DNA of 64,000 nt from Symsagittifera roscoffensis (Eukaryota > Xenacoelomorpha > Acoela > Convolutidae), in assembly GCF_963678635.1 (NCBI RefSeq), contig NW_026971348.1, positions 1-64,000 on the forward strand, read 5' to 3'. A program made the position numbers and the translations under genes. Below are positions 19,430 to 30,883 of this stretch, in pieces (within the stretch, counting starts at the first letter, position 1; every line of letters starts with the position of its first letter). The notes under the pieces were generated by a model, which saw nothing but the letters and a program-made list of their open reading frames with translations, was not told where the DNA came from and did not search any database.

Positions 19430-19880
19430 TGCAAAAATTAACTTGCAAGATGTTTTTTGCAAGATGCAAATTTTGATTTGATTTTTTTAATAAGTTTGCA
19501 AAATTTAAATTATACATTTTTAGAAGGTACAAAATTTTTTTTTTAAACAAATGTGCAAAAATTTTCATATAATTTTTTTAGTTAAATGCAATTTTTGTGG
19601 TTTTTATGGAAAAATTATGCAAAAATATAACAATGTTTTTCTGATGTTTTTGATTAACATATCTGCAAAAATTTTCAACAGTGCGAAAAAATCTTGTTAC
19701 AAATTTTTTTAAAATGCGAAAATATTCAATGACTTTTTTCTTATTTTGCGAGATTTTCTTTGATTTGTTTAACAGGTGTGCCAGAAATTTTATAAAAGTT
19801 TTTGCATGGTGCAAAAAATATAGTTAAGTTTTTAACATGTTTGCAAAAATTGTGATCATTGTTTTCGACATATAAGAAAA
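19430..19880. repeat. Degenerate TGCAAAAATTTTC repeat, copy A
   Basis: About twelve occurrences of variants of TGCAAAAATTTTC, separated by T-rich stretches, occur at roughly 30-70-base spacing. Copy B (32,990-33,560) is 122 bases longer because of an indel near 19,640 / 33,205. Coding capacity looks accidental. Confidence 0.6.
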
Positions 19881-19967
19881 AAAAAACTAGAATTTTTTAC
19901 AAGATGTTAATAAAATTACTAGATGCAGAGAAATTAAATTACAAAACACAAGACAACAACCAAATTT

Positions 19968-20464
19968 TTATAAATCAAAGAGCTGTCGAGCAGCTGAGTT
20001 CTCAAAATTTTGTAAGTTCGCAATGGAGTGCAAAGCTGGTCTTGCCTCCATCACTATTGGTTCGCTGACTGGAGTTCTTGGCTCAGAGAACCCCTCATCT
20101 TCTTCGATGAAAATTGGGTTGTCCACAGATTCCTCTTGCCAATTGAAGAGGAAATCGTCGAATATTTGAGCCACATACATAGAGTCAGGCGTTTCGGGGT
20201 AGTTCATTCCCACATGCTCAGCCACTTTCTTCATCATTTGCATTTCTCCAAGTTGGTACTCTGTCATGGGCATTTGCGGTAATGATGTTCAATGAAATCC
20301 CTGCGCATCACCTCCACCATGGGCCAGACTTGGATTGGATTGTCCATTCGTGCCAGAAAAACCCCACAAATTGTTTCTCGCACTTGGATTTTTACTAAAT
20401 CAGCTGAAAATTCTACCGAAAACATATTGTTGTCGTTTTGCAATGAGAAGATCAATTTGAGCAA
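19968..20464 (-). CDS. Acidic protein of unknown function, copy A
   Basis: Reading from the M at 20,423 in the first frame: FSVEFSADLVKIQVRETICG, VFLARMDNPIQVWPMVEVMR, RDFIEHHYR. One base shift near 20,270 leads to MPMTEYQLGEMQMMKKVAEH, VGMNYPETPDSMYVAQIFDD, FLFNWQEESVDNPIFIEEDE, GFSEPRTPVSEP and an end RQLFDL. The 101-codon second part (19,968-20,273) is identical in both copies and less AT-rich than its surroundings. No family is recognised. It may be a cargo gene or captured host exon. The strand was chosen because the minus product has a normal acidic composition. Confidence 0.45.
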
Positions 20465-20862
20465 TAAGTTGCGATGGAAGTTGAATAAGCATGAGAGTCG
20501 GAAAAAACCAAAAATTTACAGTTGCGAGAGTAATAGTTGTCGGTGATTAAATTGAAACTAAAATATTTAGAGCTGATAGAGGAGGTAGTTGACGGTAGTT
20601 AAGCTGAAAAAAAATGATTTCAAGTATAGAGAGAGAGAGTGGTACCACCATTTCCTAAGTGTGGGTTTAACCAATTAGAATAGTTTTCCTTATTTGGATT
20701 GTGGTCGTGTCGAGTCAGATTTTAGTTACTTTTTATGGAATTCTCATAGAAAAGTCGTGTCCAATCGGAAAAAGAGCTCCATTTTACACATTGTCGTTTC
20801 TAATCACAAAAATTTTCATTTCGGTTCTAGTTGTCAAATCCAATCAGACAAAAGTTTACTTT
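20465..20862. other. Spacer between acidic ORF and membrane ORF, copy A
   Basis: No convincing gene. It contains a GA-repeat (GAGAGAGAGAG near 20,627) and three CCAAT strings (near 20,671, 20,761 and 20,840) spaced by about 80-90 bases. A 65-codon plus frame at 20,694 has no coding character. Confidence 0.35.
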
Positions 20863-21570
20863 TTAGGGACTTGAATCTTTCAAATAAGTAAAAATATACA
20901 AAAAAACAATTGCAAAAATAAATGACCAAAAGTTGTTTGCTGTAAAAATAAGAAATATTGCCGATATAAGTGACAAAAGAAGGAAAATTAAAAAAAGTAG
21001 CATCTCTGCAAGTCTTCTCATCAAGTTAATTGAATGTTTGTATACAATCGATGAGAAACTGCTACTTTTTGAGTAGATAGTCAAGTTTTTTTTTGATATA
21101 GATTTGAGAGGATAACACAAAGTTGATGAGTTTTTCAAAGCAAATCTCTGGAAATCTTATTCCAAAGGATGGAGAAATTAAGAGCTGGGGAGTTTTGACA
21201 AAATTGGGAGTTAGATAGGGAATAAAACGAGTCTTTGAAATTTTATTGTACGACTTTTTGAATAACTTCAAGTTTTCTAAAATAAATAAAATTTCTTTTC
21301 TAGACAGGTGTAACTCAGCAGTAAGTTTACAGCTTTGATAGGCAAAATGTGGATCAAAAGTAAACTCTTTGATTAAGTAAGTTTCCCTAAAGAGACTTTT
21401 ACGTAGTCGGACAAACCTATTTAAAGCAAAATAAACGTCCAAAAAAGTAAGCATCTACATCTATTTCATCAATAAGGAAATCACACGGAATAATTTTTTT
21501 TTCTTGTACAGTAACTCGAGAAAATTCAAATGTTTTTTCATTGACATTTTTCAAAAATGATTTTTTTATA
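20863..21570 (-). pseudogene. Putative two-pass membrane protein, copy A (frameshifted)
   Basis: Three frames join in order: FLKNVNEKTFEFSRVTVQEK and CDFLIDEIDVDAY (21,455-21,560). Then an open 130-codon part (21,062-21,454) with TFLDVYFALNRFVRLRKSLF, KEFTFDPHFAYQSCKLTAEL and SPSFGIRFPEICFEKLINFV. After the T-run near 21,090 comes SKSSSFSSIVYKHSINLMRR, then two hydrophobic spans (MLLFLIFLLLSLISAIFLIF and SFIFAIVFLYIFTYL). A polar domain of about 200 residues followed by membrane spans suggests a membrane-anchored protein. The family is not recognised. Its 5' part is cut at 21,570, where copy B continues for 270 more bases. Confidence 0.45.
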
Positions 21571-21749
21571 CGCTTATTTTATTGGGATAAATTATTCATT
21601 TTGTGTGCCAATCAGAAACAATTGAATTTTACTTCAAACTTTACATTTCGTTACTTCACGAAAAGAAAAAAGTAAGTTCTTTATTCAATTGGTGATTTAA
21701 GTTTTTATATTTGGAACATTTCTAAAGTCCCAAAAAATTTTTTTAGATA
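21571..21749 (+). promoter_or_regulatory. polB upstream region and 5'UTR intron, copy A
   Basis: CCAAT is at 21,608-21,612. A perfect splice-donor sequence GTAAGTT starts at 21,672, and a T-run ending in AG at 21,745-21,746 lies just before the polB ATG (21,750-21,752). Together they predict a 75-base intron in the 5' untranslated region, typical of small nematode introns. The AG could equally be a trans-splice acceptor. Compared with copy B, 270 bases of upstream sequence are absent at 21,570. Confidence 0.5.
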
Positions 21750-24700
21750 ATGCCTGCTCTTAACCGAAATGAGAAAGTCAAGTGTGAAGACTGTGGAATT
21801 ATGTACAATCGCCAAAACGCAGCTCGAAATCAAAAAAGATGGGCTAAAGGAGTTATTTCTTGTCCTGATTGTAAGTATTCCACTTACAATCAACATGAAA
21901 TGAACTAGCATATGGCCCAGAAGCATGCAGCTTCAAGTTCGAAGCAGTCGACAGTTTGTTTTTCTTGTGAGCAAAAGTTTCCAAGTTACTACTCTCTCCA
22001 ACAACATCGGAGGAAAGAACATGGAGCAAAACAACGGAAACCTAGTGATAATGTAGCGGACTTGAACAATATTGTGAAGGAAGAAGGGGAAGATGCTGAA
22101 AAACTAAAGGAGAAACGTAGTGCTTGGATACAGAGATGGAGAATGGGAGACATGAGGTATTTAATTTTCAAACGTCAAAGTTTAATAAAGGTGGATTCCG
22201 CTGAAAAAATCAATATTGCTCTTGGATTTGTTCTCCGTAACGTCAAAACGGGAGAACATCGGTATTATTATGCACACGAAAACAATACGTTGTTCGACAA
22301 ATCGCATTTTGTGTACGAAAGCGGATTTGATTGCAATCCAGGGAAAAATTGAAAAAACTGGTATCCTTGAGCAATGTACTCAAGAACATCAGAGCACAAA
22401 GTGGAGGTTCAAGTTGATCACAAATGTCACTTTTTTCGCTGCACTACTAAAAAACATCCAAATGGCATGTCCAGACTCTGTGTTGCCTGAACGTTTACTA
22501 CGACATTAGCAAGTAAACTGTTTTTTTTTCGAACGAAGATAAACAATCATAAAAAGAACATCTTTGCTTTTTCCGTGCGTTAACAATGTATTTGCATGGT
22601 CATAGTAACCTCGATTTTCATAAATCTCAGCTGATTACCGAGTTTACATCAAAATCTGGATACGATTCGAAAAACTTTCATGGAGTGTCAATCAATGATT
22701 TACATCTGGTAGAGGAATAGTTGAACGAAACATTCATTTACAATTTTGACATTCGAGACGGAGAATATGTTGGAGAATTAGCGAGGCGAAGTATTGGAAA
22801 AAAAGAAAAATTTGTGAAATTGCTGATATTCAACAACCATTTCATTCATACGAATAAGATTGATTCTTTTTCAAGTGTTTCCGATGCCCTAGTTGTGAAT
22901 GTTTCTTCAACAGATCAGACAACTTCAACAGACATCTTCTAACGTGTTAAGATAGATTGCGACATATTAATCCCAAAAACGCGTGAAAAATATTCGAGAA
23001 ATTGGATGGATTCGACATTCCCTACAATGAAGATCAGACACTGTTTAGAAATGTAGCAGTTTCCGACATCGAATCTATTTGTGTTCCCACAGAAGATTTG
23101 AAAGCAACCGAAACAACTACTTGGAAAACATGTCCCTATTTCCGTCTCAGTATCTTCAAATCTGCAAGATGATCCAATTTTCTTGTGTGAAAAAGATCCA
23201 GAACTCCTAATAATTGCTTTTGTTCCCAGCTTGGAACTGCTGGCCGAAAAAAGCAAATTACAAATGGGAACCAAGTTTCAAGAAATCGAAAACATTGTCA
23301 ATGATTGAGTCAAAAAGATTTTTGATAAACTCAACGCTAGAACTTTAACTAAAACACTAGAAGTCTTGGATTATGAAAATGATTGTGTTGAGGATGGCGA
23401 GGAAGATGATATATCGACGCAATTCTTGGGAATTCATAAAAATTAGCTGATCGACTTCAAACAACATTTAGAGCGTTATGTTAGTACATTACTGGTGTTC
23501 GGTTTTAATAGCGGTAGACACGATCTGAACCTTATCAAATCTTATTTGATCCCGTACCTTATATGTGATAAATAAAATGAACCAACAGTCATTAAAAAAT
23601 CTAATGATTTCATATCATTCAAATTTGGAGACGTGCAGTTTCTAGACATAAGGAAGTTTCTTGGAGGAGCAACAACATTGGATTCGTTTCTGAAAGCCTA
23701 TAAAGCAAGTTAAACCAAGAAGTTTTTCCCCTAATAATGGTTTGACAGTCTAGACAAGCTTGATTGTACAGAGTTACCTCCATATGAAGCCTTTTTCAGC
23801 AAACTGAGAAATCACAACCCTTTCGAGAAAGATTTCAACGATTATCAAAAACTGGTTAATGGAGGACTTGATCAGAAAATTGCGCTGAAAAAATTATGTT
23901 TTGAGTCAGTTCCACCAACCGGTTTTGAAAATTACTCTTTTTGAAAAACATCTTGGAACAAGACAGTATGATTACTTACGATGGTATAACAACAAAGATG
24001 TTGTTCCTACTCTTAAAGCTATGCAAAAACAGATAGAGTTTTACCATGAATAGGGAACTGACATGCTGAAACTGTGATGCACGCTTCCAAATCTTGCAAA
24101 AATCTGCTTGCACAAATCGAAAAATCACAAATTCTACCCATTCTTTGAAGGAGATAAAGATTTTTTGTGACAAAATTAGGGAAGACATGACTGGGGGTCC
24201 GTCAATAACTTTTACACGAAAAGCTACTGTCGATCAAAATTCTATACGTAAATCTTCAAATGTTTGCAAGACAATAGTTGGAGTCAACGCTAGCCAATTA
24301 TATCCACTCTCAATGGGCCACGAGATGCCGACCGGTTTTTACACAAGATGGGAGTATGACTCTGAACCTGGTCAATTCAAAGCTAGAAATAACAGGACAA
24401 GAAATTTCGAGAACATGGTAAAGTCCTTCTATCAAGAGTTGAGACGAGACCAGAGTGTGAAATTGAGTAAAATTGAGAGACACAACCGGAAAGCAGAAGA
24501 AAAATGTACTGTTTCTATGTTGATGACCACTGCGATGACTGTAAAACAGTATTTGAAGCTATGGGTTGCTACTATGATTTCTGCTCATGCCAACAATCCC
24601 GTCCATTGCTGTCAGAACAAGATACTGAAAAGGGAATTAAGAAGCGAGAAATGGATGAGTTGAGACGAGAGTACATAAAAGAAAAAGGTTACAATATTCA

Positions 24701-25786
24701 GGATATGTGGGAGTGTGAGTGGTTTGAGCACTTTAAAACAGATTCTTCATTCAAGAATCATGTCAAGACAAATTTTCACTACAAAAGACCTCTGTCTACT
24801 GATTGCTTACTTGAACAAAAAAAGAACGGATCTCTTTTTGGATATGTGCAATACGATTTAATAGTTCCCGACGAGTTGAAGCCCACAATTTCAAATTTTC
24901 CTCCAATGTTCAAAAATATTGACGTCTGCCGTAACGATATTGGAGAATAAATGAAAAACTATGCCGAAAAAAACGATTTGTTGAAAAACCCACACCGAAT
25001 ATTGATTTCCAGTTTCAAATTAGAAAATTGTTCAATCATAACACCTCTTCTTAACTTCTATCTAAGTCTTGGACTTCAATGTACAATAATTTTTTGGTTT
25101 GTTGAGTACACACCTAGGTAATGTTTCAGCAACTTTGTGCAATCTGTTGTTGATGCTCGACGAGAAGGAGACGAGAATCCACACTCTGGAGTTGTTGCTG
25201 AGACCACGAAGCTTCCCGGCAACAGTTCGTACGGGTATCAAATAATGGACAGATCCCGACAAACGATAACCAATTATCTAGGCGATGAGAAGACACAGAA
25301 AGCAATAAATGAGAAGTTTACCATGCGATTGAATTATGTGAAAAAAAAACTTAAATGAAGTAGAACTATTGAAGTCAACAATTGAACATAGAGAACCAAT
25401 TTTTGTAGGTTTTTTTATTCTTCAATACGCCAAACTTAGAATAATGGAGTTATACTACAACTTCTCCCGCAAGTGTGAGATTCAATTCGAGGAATTGGAG
25501 ATGGATACGGACTCTTTGTATCTAGCGTTAGCAGAAGATAACCTAGACGTATTGCTGCTATGATAGTAAGAGCGACAAACTTAAATTTAGCAGCAAAGAA
25601 CTCAACAAAAGAACGCTAGAAGATACTGGGGATGGCCCAATGTCTAAAAACAGACTAGTGCTTGACGAAGCTTTAAATTTGAAGTCGACCAATTGCGGAT
25701 ACAAAACCTCCAAACCCAAACATTTAGTCGGAACATATGAACAAACTAAAAAAGCACTAAGTTATTTTATCCGAAAAGGGAATTAA
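21750..25786 (+). pseudogene. Protein-primed DNA polymerase B, copy A
   Basis: This is the replicative polymerase of the Maverick, about the usual 4 kb. N-terminal zinc-finger-like motifs: CEDCGIMY, CPDCKYSTY, then an in-frame TAG at 21,906-21,908, and CFSCEQKFPSYYSLQQHRRK. Then SAEKINIALGFVLRNVKTGE. Exonuclease motif I reads SDIESICVP (Asp 23,065, Glu 23,071) and motif II FNSGRHDLNLIKSYL. Polymerase motif A reads GVNASQLYPLSM, with Asn (AAC, 24,286-24,288) in place of the metal-binding Asp. A Cys-rich insert HCDDCKTVFEAMGC follows. Motif B is LPGNSSYGYQIMDRS and motif C MDTDSLYLAL (25,504-25,515). Between motif C and the C-terminal KFSSKELNKRTLED a segment expected in the family is missing. 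At least six frameshifts or stops. The end is TAA at 25,784-25,786. Confidence 0.92.
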
Positions 25787-25839
25787 TATTGATGTTATAT
25801 GTACTAAGCAATTGAATTTGTAAATTTTAGTTTTGTAAA

Positions 25840-26440
25840 TTAGTAAAATTTGATACGATGCAATGATTTATATGTTATTTAACTTTTCAATTGTAATGTA
25901 ACAAATTACAGTTATTTAATTTTCCCCCCAAAAAATTTGACATTTTCGAAGTTTCACTAGGTTTCAGCATAGTTTTAGGTAGATAGAAAGTAAGATTATT
26001 CAGTAAAATAGGTAGAATTATAGCTAATTCTACCGTGTTTTTAAGTTTTTTTTTGAATTTTTTTGATAAAAACTCAAAGTTTTTACCCAAAAACAATTAC
26101 CCTTGACTTACCATGTACCAAAAAACCAATTGAAAACCCTTCATTCCACAATCTAAATCTATTTAACCTGTAATATTTAACAATTAGATAACACGCTTTG
26201 ACCTTTTGCGAAAAAAATAGACGATTCTACACAAAAACCAAAAAAATCGTTTTTCTTACCATTATCTTACGATCACACAAACCATAAAACCCTACCATTG
26301 TCATTCCCTATCTTAATATATTGCAGACTCTATACACAATGTTAATACGTAGCTGGAAGAACGGATGCTCTATTCCCTTTCTCAAAACATGAGAGTCTTC
26401 CTCCTACCACCCCCCCCCCCCACTTCTCCTCACACATATA
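25840..26440. repeat. Right terminal inverted repeat, copy A
   Basis: Inverted match to 346-925. It starts about 55 bases after the polB stop and ends in a long C-run (26,407-26,422) followed by CACTTCTCCTCACACATATA. It then runs without break into the satellite at TAACTCTAACTTGACTTATT. About 600 bases without satellite. Confidence 0.85.
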
Positions 26441-29400
26441 CTACTTATAACTCTAACTTGACTTATTTGATACCAAGAAAAATTGCTTTATTTTAATATC
26501 AAGATGAAATCGAAGCAATGATATTTTCTTTATCTCAATTATGAATTAAAACTCTACGTTGACTTGTTTGATACCAGAAAAGTTGAATTCTTTAATATCA
26601 AGATCAAATCGAAGCGATGATGCTTTCTTTATCTCAATTATGAACTAAAACTCTATATTGACTTAATTGATACAAAGAAAAAACGATTCTTTTTAATATC
26701 AAGGTCAAATCAAAGCGATGATGTTTTCTTTATCTCAATTACGAACTTAACCTCTAACTTGAAATTGTTGATACCAAAAGGAAATGTATTCTTTTAATAT
26801 CAAGATCAAATCGAAGCGATGATATTTTATTCATCTCAATTATGAACTAAAATTCTAAATTGACTCGTTCGATGCCAGAAAAATTGCATTCTTTAAATAT
26901 CAAGATCCAATCGAAGCGATGATGATTTTTTAATCTCATTTATGAACTATAACTCTGACTTGACTTATTTGATACCAAGAAAAAATGCGTTCTTTTAATA
27001 TCAAGATCAAATCGAAGCAATGATATTTTCCTCAAATCAATTATGAACTGAAAGTCTATAATTTCTTTATCTCAATTATGAATTAAAACTCTACGTTGAC
27101 TTGTTTGATACCAGAAAAGTTGAATTCTTTAATATCAAGATCAAATCGAAGCGATGATGCTTTCTTTATCTCAATTATGAACTAAAACTCTATATTGACT
27201 TAATTGATACAAAGAAAAAACGATTCTTTTTAATATCAAGATCAAATCAAAGCGATGATTTTTCTTTATCTCAAATACGAAGTAAAACTCTAATTTGTCT
27301 TATTTGCTACAAAGAAGAAATGTTTTTTTTTTTATTTTCGAGATCAAATCAAAGCGATCATTTTTTCTTTATCTCAATTATGAACTAAAACTCTAAATTG
27401 ACTTGTTTGTGAACAGAAAAGTTGCATTCTTTTAATATCAAGATCCAATCGAAGCGATGATGATTTTTTAATCTCATTTATGAACTATAACTCTGACTTG
27501 ACTTATTTGATACCAAGAAAAAATGCGTTCTTTTAATATCAAGATCAAATCGAAGCAATGATATTTTCCTCAAATCAATTATAAACTGAAAGTCTAAATT
27601 GAGTTGTTTGATACCACAATAGTTGCATTCTTTTAATATCAAGACCAAATCGAAGCGATGATGTTTTTTCATCTCAATTATGAACTATAACTCTAACTTG
27701 ACTTATTTGATACCAAGAAGAAATGTATTCTTTTAATATCAAGATCAAATGAAAGTGATGATATTTTCTTTATCTCAATTACGAACTAAAACTCTAATTT
27801 GAATTGTTTGTTACCAGAAAAATTGAATTCTTTCAATATCAAGATCCAATCGAAGCGATGCTAATATTTTATCTCATTTATGGACTATAACTCTAACTTG
27901 ACTTATTTGATACCAAGAAAAAATGCGTTCTTTTAATATCAAGATCAAATCGAAGCAATGATATTTTCCTCAAATCAATTATGAACTGAAAGTCTATAAT
28001 TTCTTTATCTCAATTATGAATTAAAACTCTACGTTGACTTGTTTGATACCAGAAAAGTTGAATTCTTTAATATCAAGATCAAATCGAAGCGATGATGCTT
28101 TCTTTATCTCAATTATGAACTAAAACTCTATATTGACTTAATTGATACAAAGAAAAAACGATTCTTTTTAATATCAAGATCAAATCAAAGCGATGATTTT
28201 TCTTTATCTCAAATACGAAGTAAAACTCTAATTTGTCTTATTTGCTACAAAGAAGAAATGTTTTTTTTTTTATTTTCGAGATCAAATCAAAGCGATCATT
28301 TTTTCTTTATCTCAATTATGAACTAAAACTCTAAATTGACTTGTTTGTGAACAGAAAAGTTGCATTCTTTTAATATCAAGATCCAATCGAAGCGATGATG
28401 ATTTTTTAATCTCATTTATGAACTATAACTCTGACTTGACTTATTTGATACCAAGAAAAAATGCGTTCTTTTAATATCAAGATCAAATCGAAGCAATGAT
28501 ATTTTCCTCAAATCAATTATGAACTGAAAGTCTAAATTGAGTTGTTTGATACCACAATAGTTGCATTCTTTTAATATCAAGACCAAATCGAAGCGATGAT
28601 GTTTTTTCATCTCAATTATGAACTATAACTCTAACTTGACTTATTTGATACCAAGAAGAAATGTATTCTTTTAATATCAAGATCAAATGAAAGTGATGAT
28701 ATTTTCTTTATCTCAATTACGAACTAAAACTCTAATTTGAATTGTTTGTTACCAGAAAAATTGAATTCTTTCAATATCAAGATCCAATCGAAGCGATGCT
28801 AATATTTTATCTCATTTATGGACTATAACTCTAACTTGACTTATTTGATACCAAGAAAAAACGCATTCTCTTAATATCAAGATCAAATCGAAGCGATGAT
28901 AATTTATCCATCTCAATTATGATCTAAGATTCTAAATTGACTTGTTCGATACAAGAAAAAATGCATTCTTTTAATATCAAAATCGAATCGAAGCGATGAT
29001 GTTTTTTTATCTCATTTATGAACTTTAACTCTAACTTGACCTATTCGATACCAAGAAAAAATGCGTTCTCTTAATATCAAGATCAAATCGAAGCAATGAT
29101 AATTTAACCATCTCAATTTTGATCTAAAATTCTAAATTGAGTTGTTAGATACCAGAAAAAATTCATTCTTTTAATATCAAAATCGAATCGAAGCGATGAT
29201 AATTTCTTTATCTCAATTATGAACTATAACTCTAACTTGACTTATTTGATACCAAGAAGAAAAGTAATTTTTAATATCAAGATCAAATCAAAGCGATGAT
29301 ATTTTCTTTATCTCAATTATGAATTAAAACTCTAATCTGACCTCTTTGATACCAGAAAAACTGCATTCTTTTAATATCAAGATCAAATCGAAGCGATGAT

Positions 29401-29484
29401 GTTTTTTATCTCAATTCTGAATTATAACTCTAACTTGACTCATTTGATACCAAGAAAAATAGCATTCTTTTATTATCAAGATCC
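26441..29484 (+). repeat. Satellite array, copy A
   Basis: About 30 monomers of roughly 100 bases. A monomer contains TTTATCTCAATTATGAACT, CTCTAAATTGACTTGTTTG, ATACCAGAAAAATTGCATTC and ATCAAGATCAAATCGAAGC. Two monomer types alternate: one with CTAAAACTCTAAATTGACTTG...ACCAG, the other with CTATAACTCTAACTTGACTTA...ACCAAG. Because the monomer length is not a multiple of three, the short ORFs here are chance. The array stops at 29,484 inside a monomer (ATCAAGATCC), where the second copy of the cargo region begins. Confidence 0.95.
26965..28840 (+). repeat. 938-bp higher-order duplication inside satellite copy A
   Basis: Two adjacent blocks of about nine monomers match with a constant offset of 938 bases (for example 27,062/28,000 and 27,478/28,416, where chance ORFs are identical). 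They share the odd junction GAAAGTCTATAATTTCTTTA, where a monomer is cut short. Similarity ends near 28,850. Confidence 0.85.
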
Positions 29485-29489
29485 AAAAA

Positions 29490-29823
29490 TTAGTAATCCA
29501 TGCAGGAGTTTCCGTATCCAATTAGACCCCCAAAAGGAAATTTTTTGGTCCATTCTTTCAGATTTATGTTTGGGTCCAAAACATAACAGGTACAAAGAAA
29601 GTAATTTTTTCTTTTTGTATTTGATGAAAATTCATACTTAATCAAATCAAATCTTCTGAGAACTTCATTCAATTTCTGAACGTTCATTTGCTACAGTGCA
29701 TTCATCAATAATGATACAAGACCGAGGGGATAAAATCAACCAGTTTATCATACTCTTCTTCTTCCAACTGAAGTTTCTGATTATTTTTCTAAGTGTTTCC
29801 TTTTCTACAATACTCTATAAAAC
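29490..29823 (-). pseudogene. ORF V, copy B1
   Basis: Open frame of 65 codons at 29,490-29,687 (MNVQKLNEVLRRFDLIKYEF, TKRKNYFLCTCYVLDPNINL, ending GNSCMDY), one T longer than copy A1 near 29,543, so this copy is in frame. The weaker upstream fragments are as in A1. The family is unknown. Confidence 0.3.
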
Positions 29824-29832
29824 ATAATTTTT

Positions 29833-30303
29833 AAATCAACTTGCTTCATGACTTCATTCTCCTTTGCAGTTAAGAGTCGAATCTGAATGTAGGGTGGCTT
29901 GTTCACACTGTACTTTTTGATTGTGACTCACATCCTTCTTTTCTTGTATCTTGCTACGTCATACACCGCATGACAGTTCGCAAATTCCTGCAACAATGGT
30001 TGAGTCTTTGTCAGAATCGGGTTCCAATACAGGAACGAGTCCATGGTTTTCAGCATCGTGAATAACAGTATTCCGTATTGCTGATACCCTTTACCCTTCT
30101 TTTTCACCAAGATAGACTTGCTGGGTTTGTACGATTTGTCCCGATTCATTTCTCCTTAGCAATTGGAAGCAAGGTTCAAAGTAAATTTTTCCGTTGTAGG
30201 GTTTTTGGGACCAAGTAAATCTCCCAATTCTTTTTTGATTCTTAGCAAATTCAATATACTTGGAGAGAATATCTTTTTTGATTTGAGACTCAGAGACAAC
30301 TGA
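29833..30303 (-). pseudogene. ORF X, copy B1
   Basis: Duplicate of 16,270-16,740 with the same fragments and the same missing C-terminus. A substitution in the Lys-rich segment (near 30,091) and others separate the copies. Confidence 0.4.
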
Positions 30304-30883
30304 TCAGTAGTAGATATTTGAAAACCTTGAAATATGTAAATATATAGAATTTAGGAAATGTAGATGACTCAGTGTACATTCCAAATAACATATTATTACC
30401 TTATATGGAATAATAAGTAGGCGATGATCCAAATATGGAAAATGCGTAGGTGATTGAACTACTATAGAAGCAATTCAATGTAGATAAAAATCATTTTCAA
30501 GAAGTAATTGGTGATGGAGTCTGCTATGTGTCAAACATATCCCACTTTTTATTCGGACTACAATGCAAAATCTCTTTTTATCTCTGTCTCAGAAAATTTT
30601 TATGAAAAATTCTTTCACTATTTTGTTTTCAATACATTCAATATCCAAAACAACTAGAATCAAGATGTTAACTGTTTTCGCTGAAATTTGTGGTTAGAAT
30701 GAATAACAATCGAACAATGCATATACCGATGAAGCAAAAATTTTAACATATAAACAGAAGAACAATTCAGTCACGTGACAAAGAAAACAACAACTTGGAA
30801 ATCTAGGTATAACATAACAATAACCACGTCCCTTATAAGTAGTATATTTCACATGTAAATTGCATGAAAACTAAAAATTAAAA
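30304..30883. other. Spacer upstream of ORF X copy B1
   Basis: Duplicate of 16,741-17,319. The GTAGGCGATGAT and GCGTAGGTGATTGA motifs lie at about 30,417 and 30,444, and the CACGTG palindrome at 30,772-30,777. No gene. Confidence 0.5.

Noticed and set aside
20028-20282. Plus-strand ORF rich in His and Trp (also 33,713-33,967)
   Set aside because: Complement of the acidic ORF; the unusual composition is what an antisense frame would give.
21871-21908. GTAAGT to TAG as an intron removing the early stop in polB
   Set aside because: Only 38 bases, and joining the flanks breaks the zinc-finger frame; the TAG is better explained as decay.
22939-23274. Minus-strand ORF of 111 codons (also 36,894-37,229)
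   Set aside because: Lies antisense to the polymerase exonuclease region, where the plus strand carries recognised motifs.
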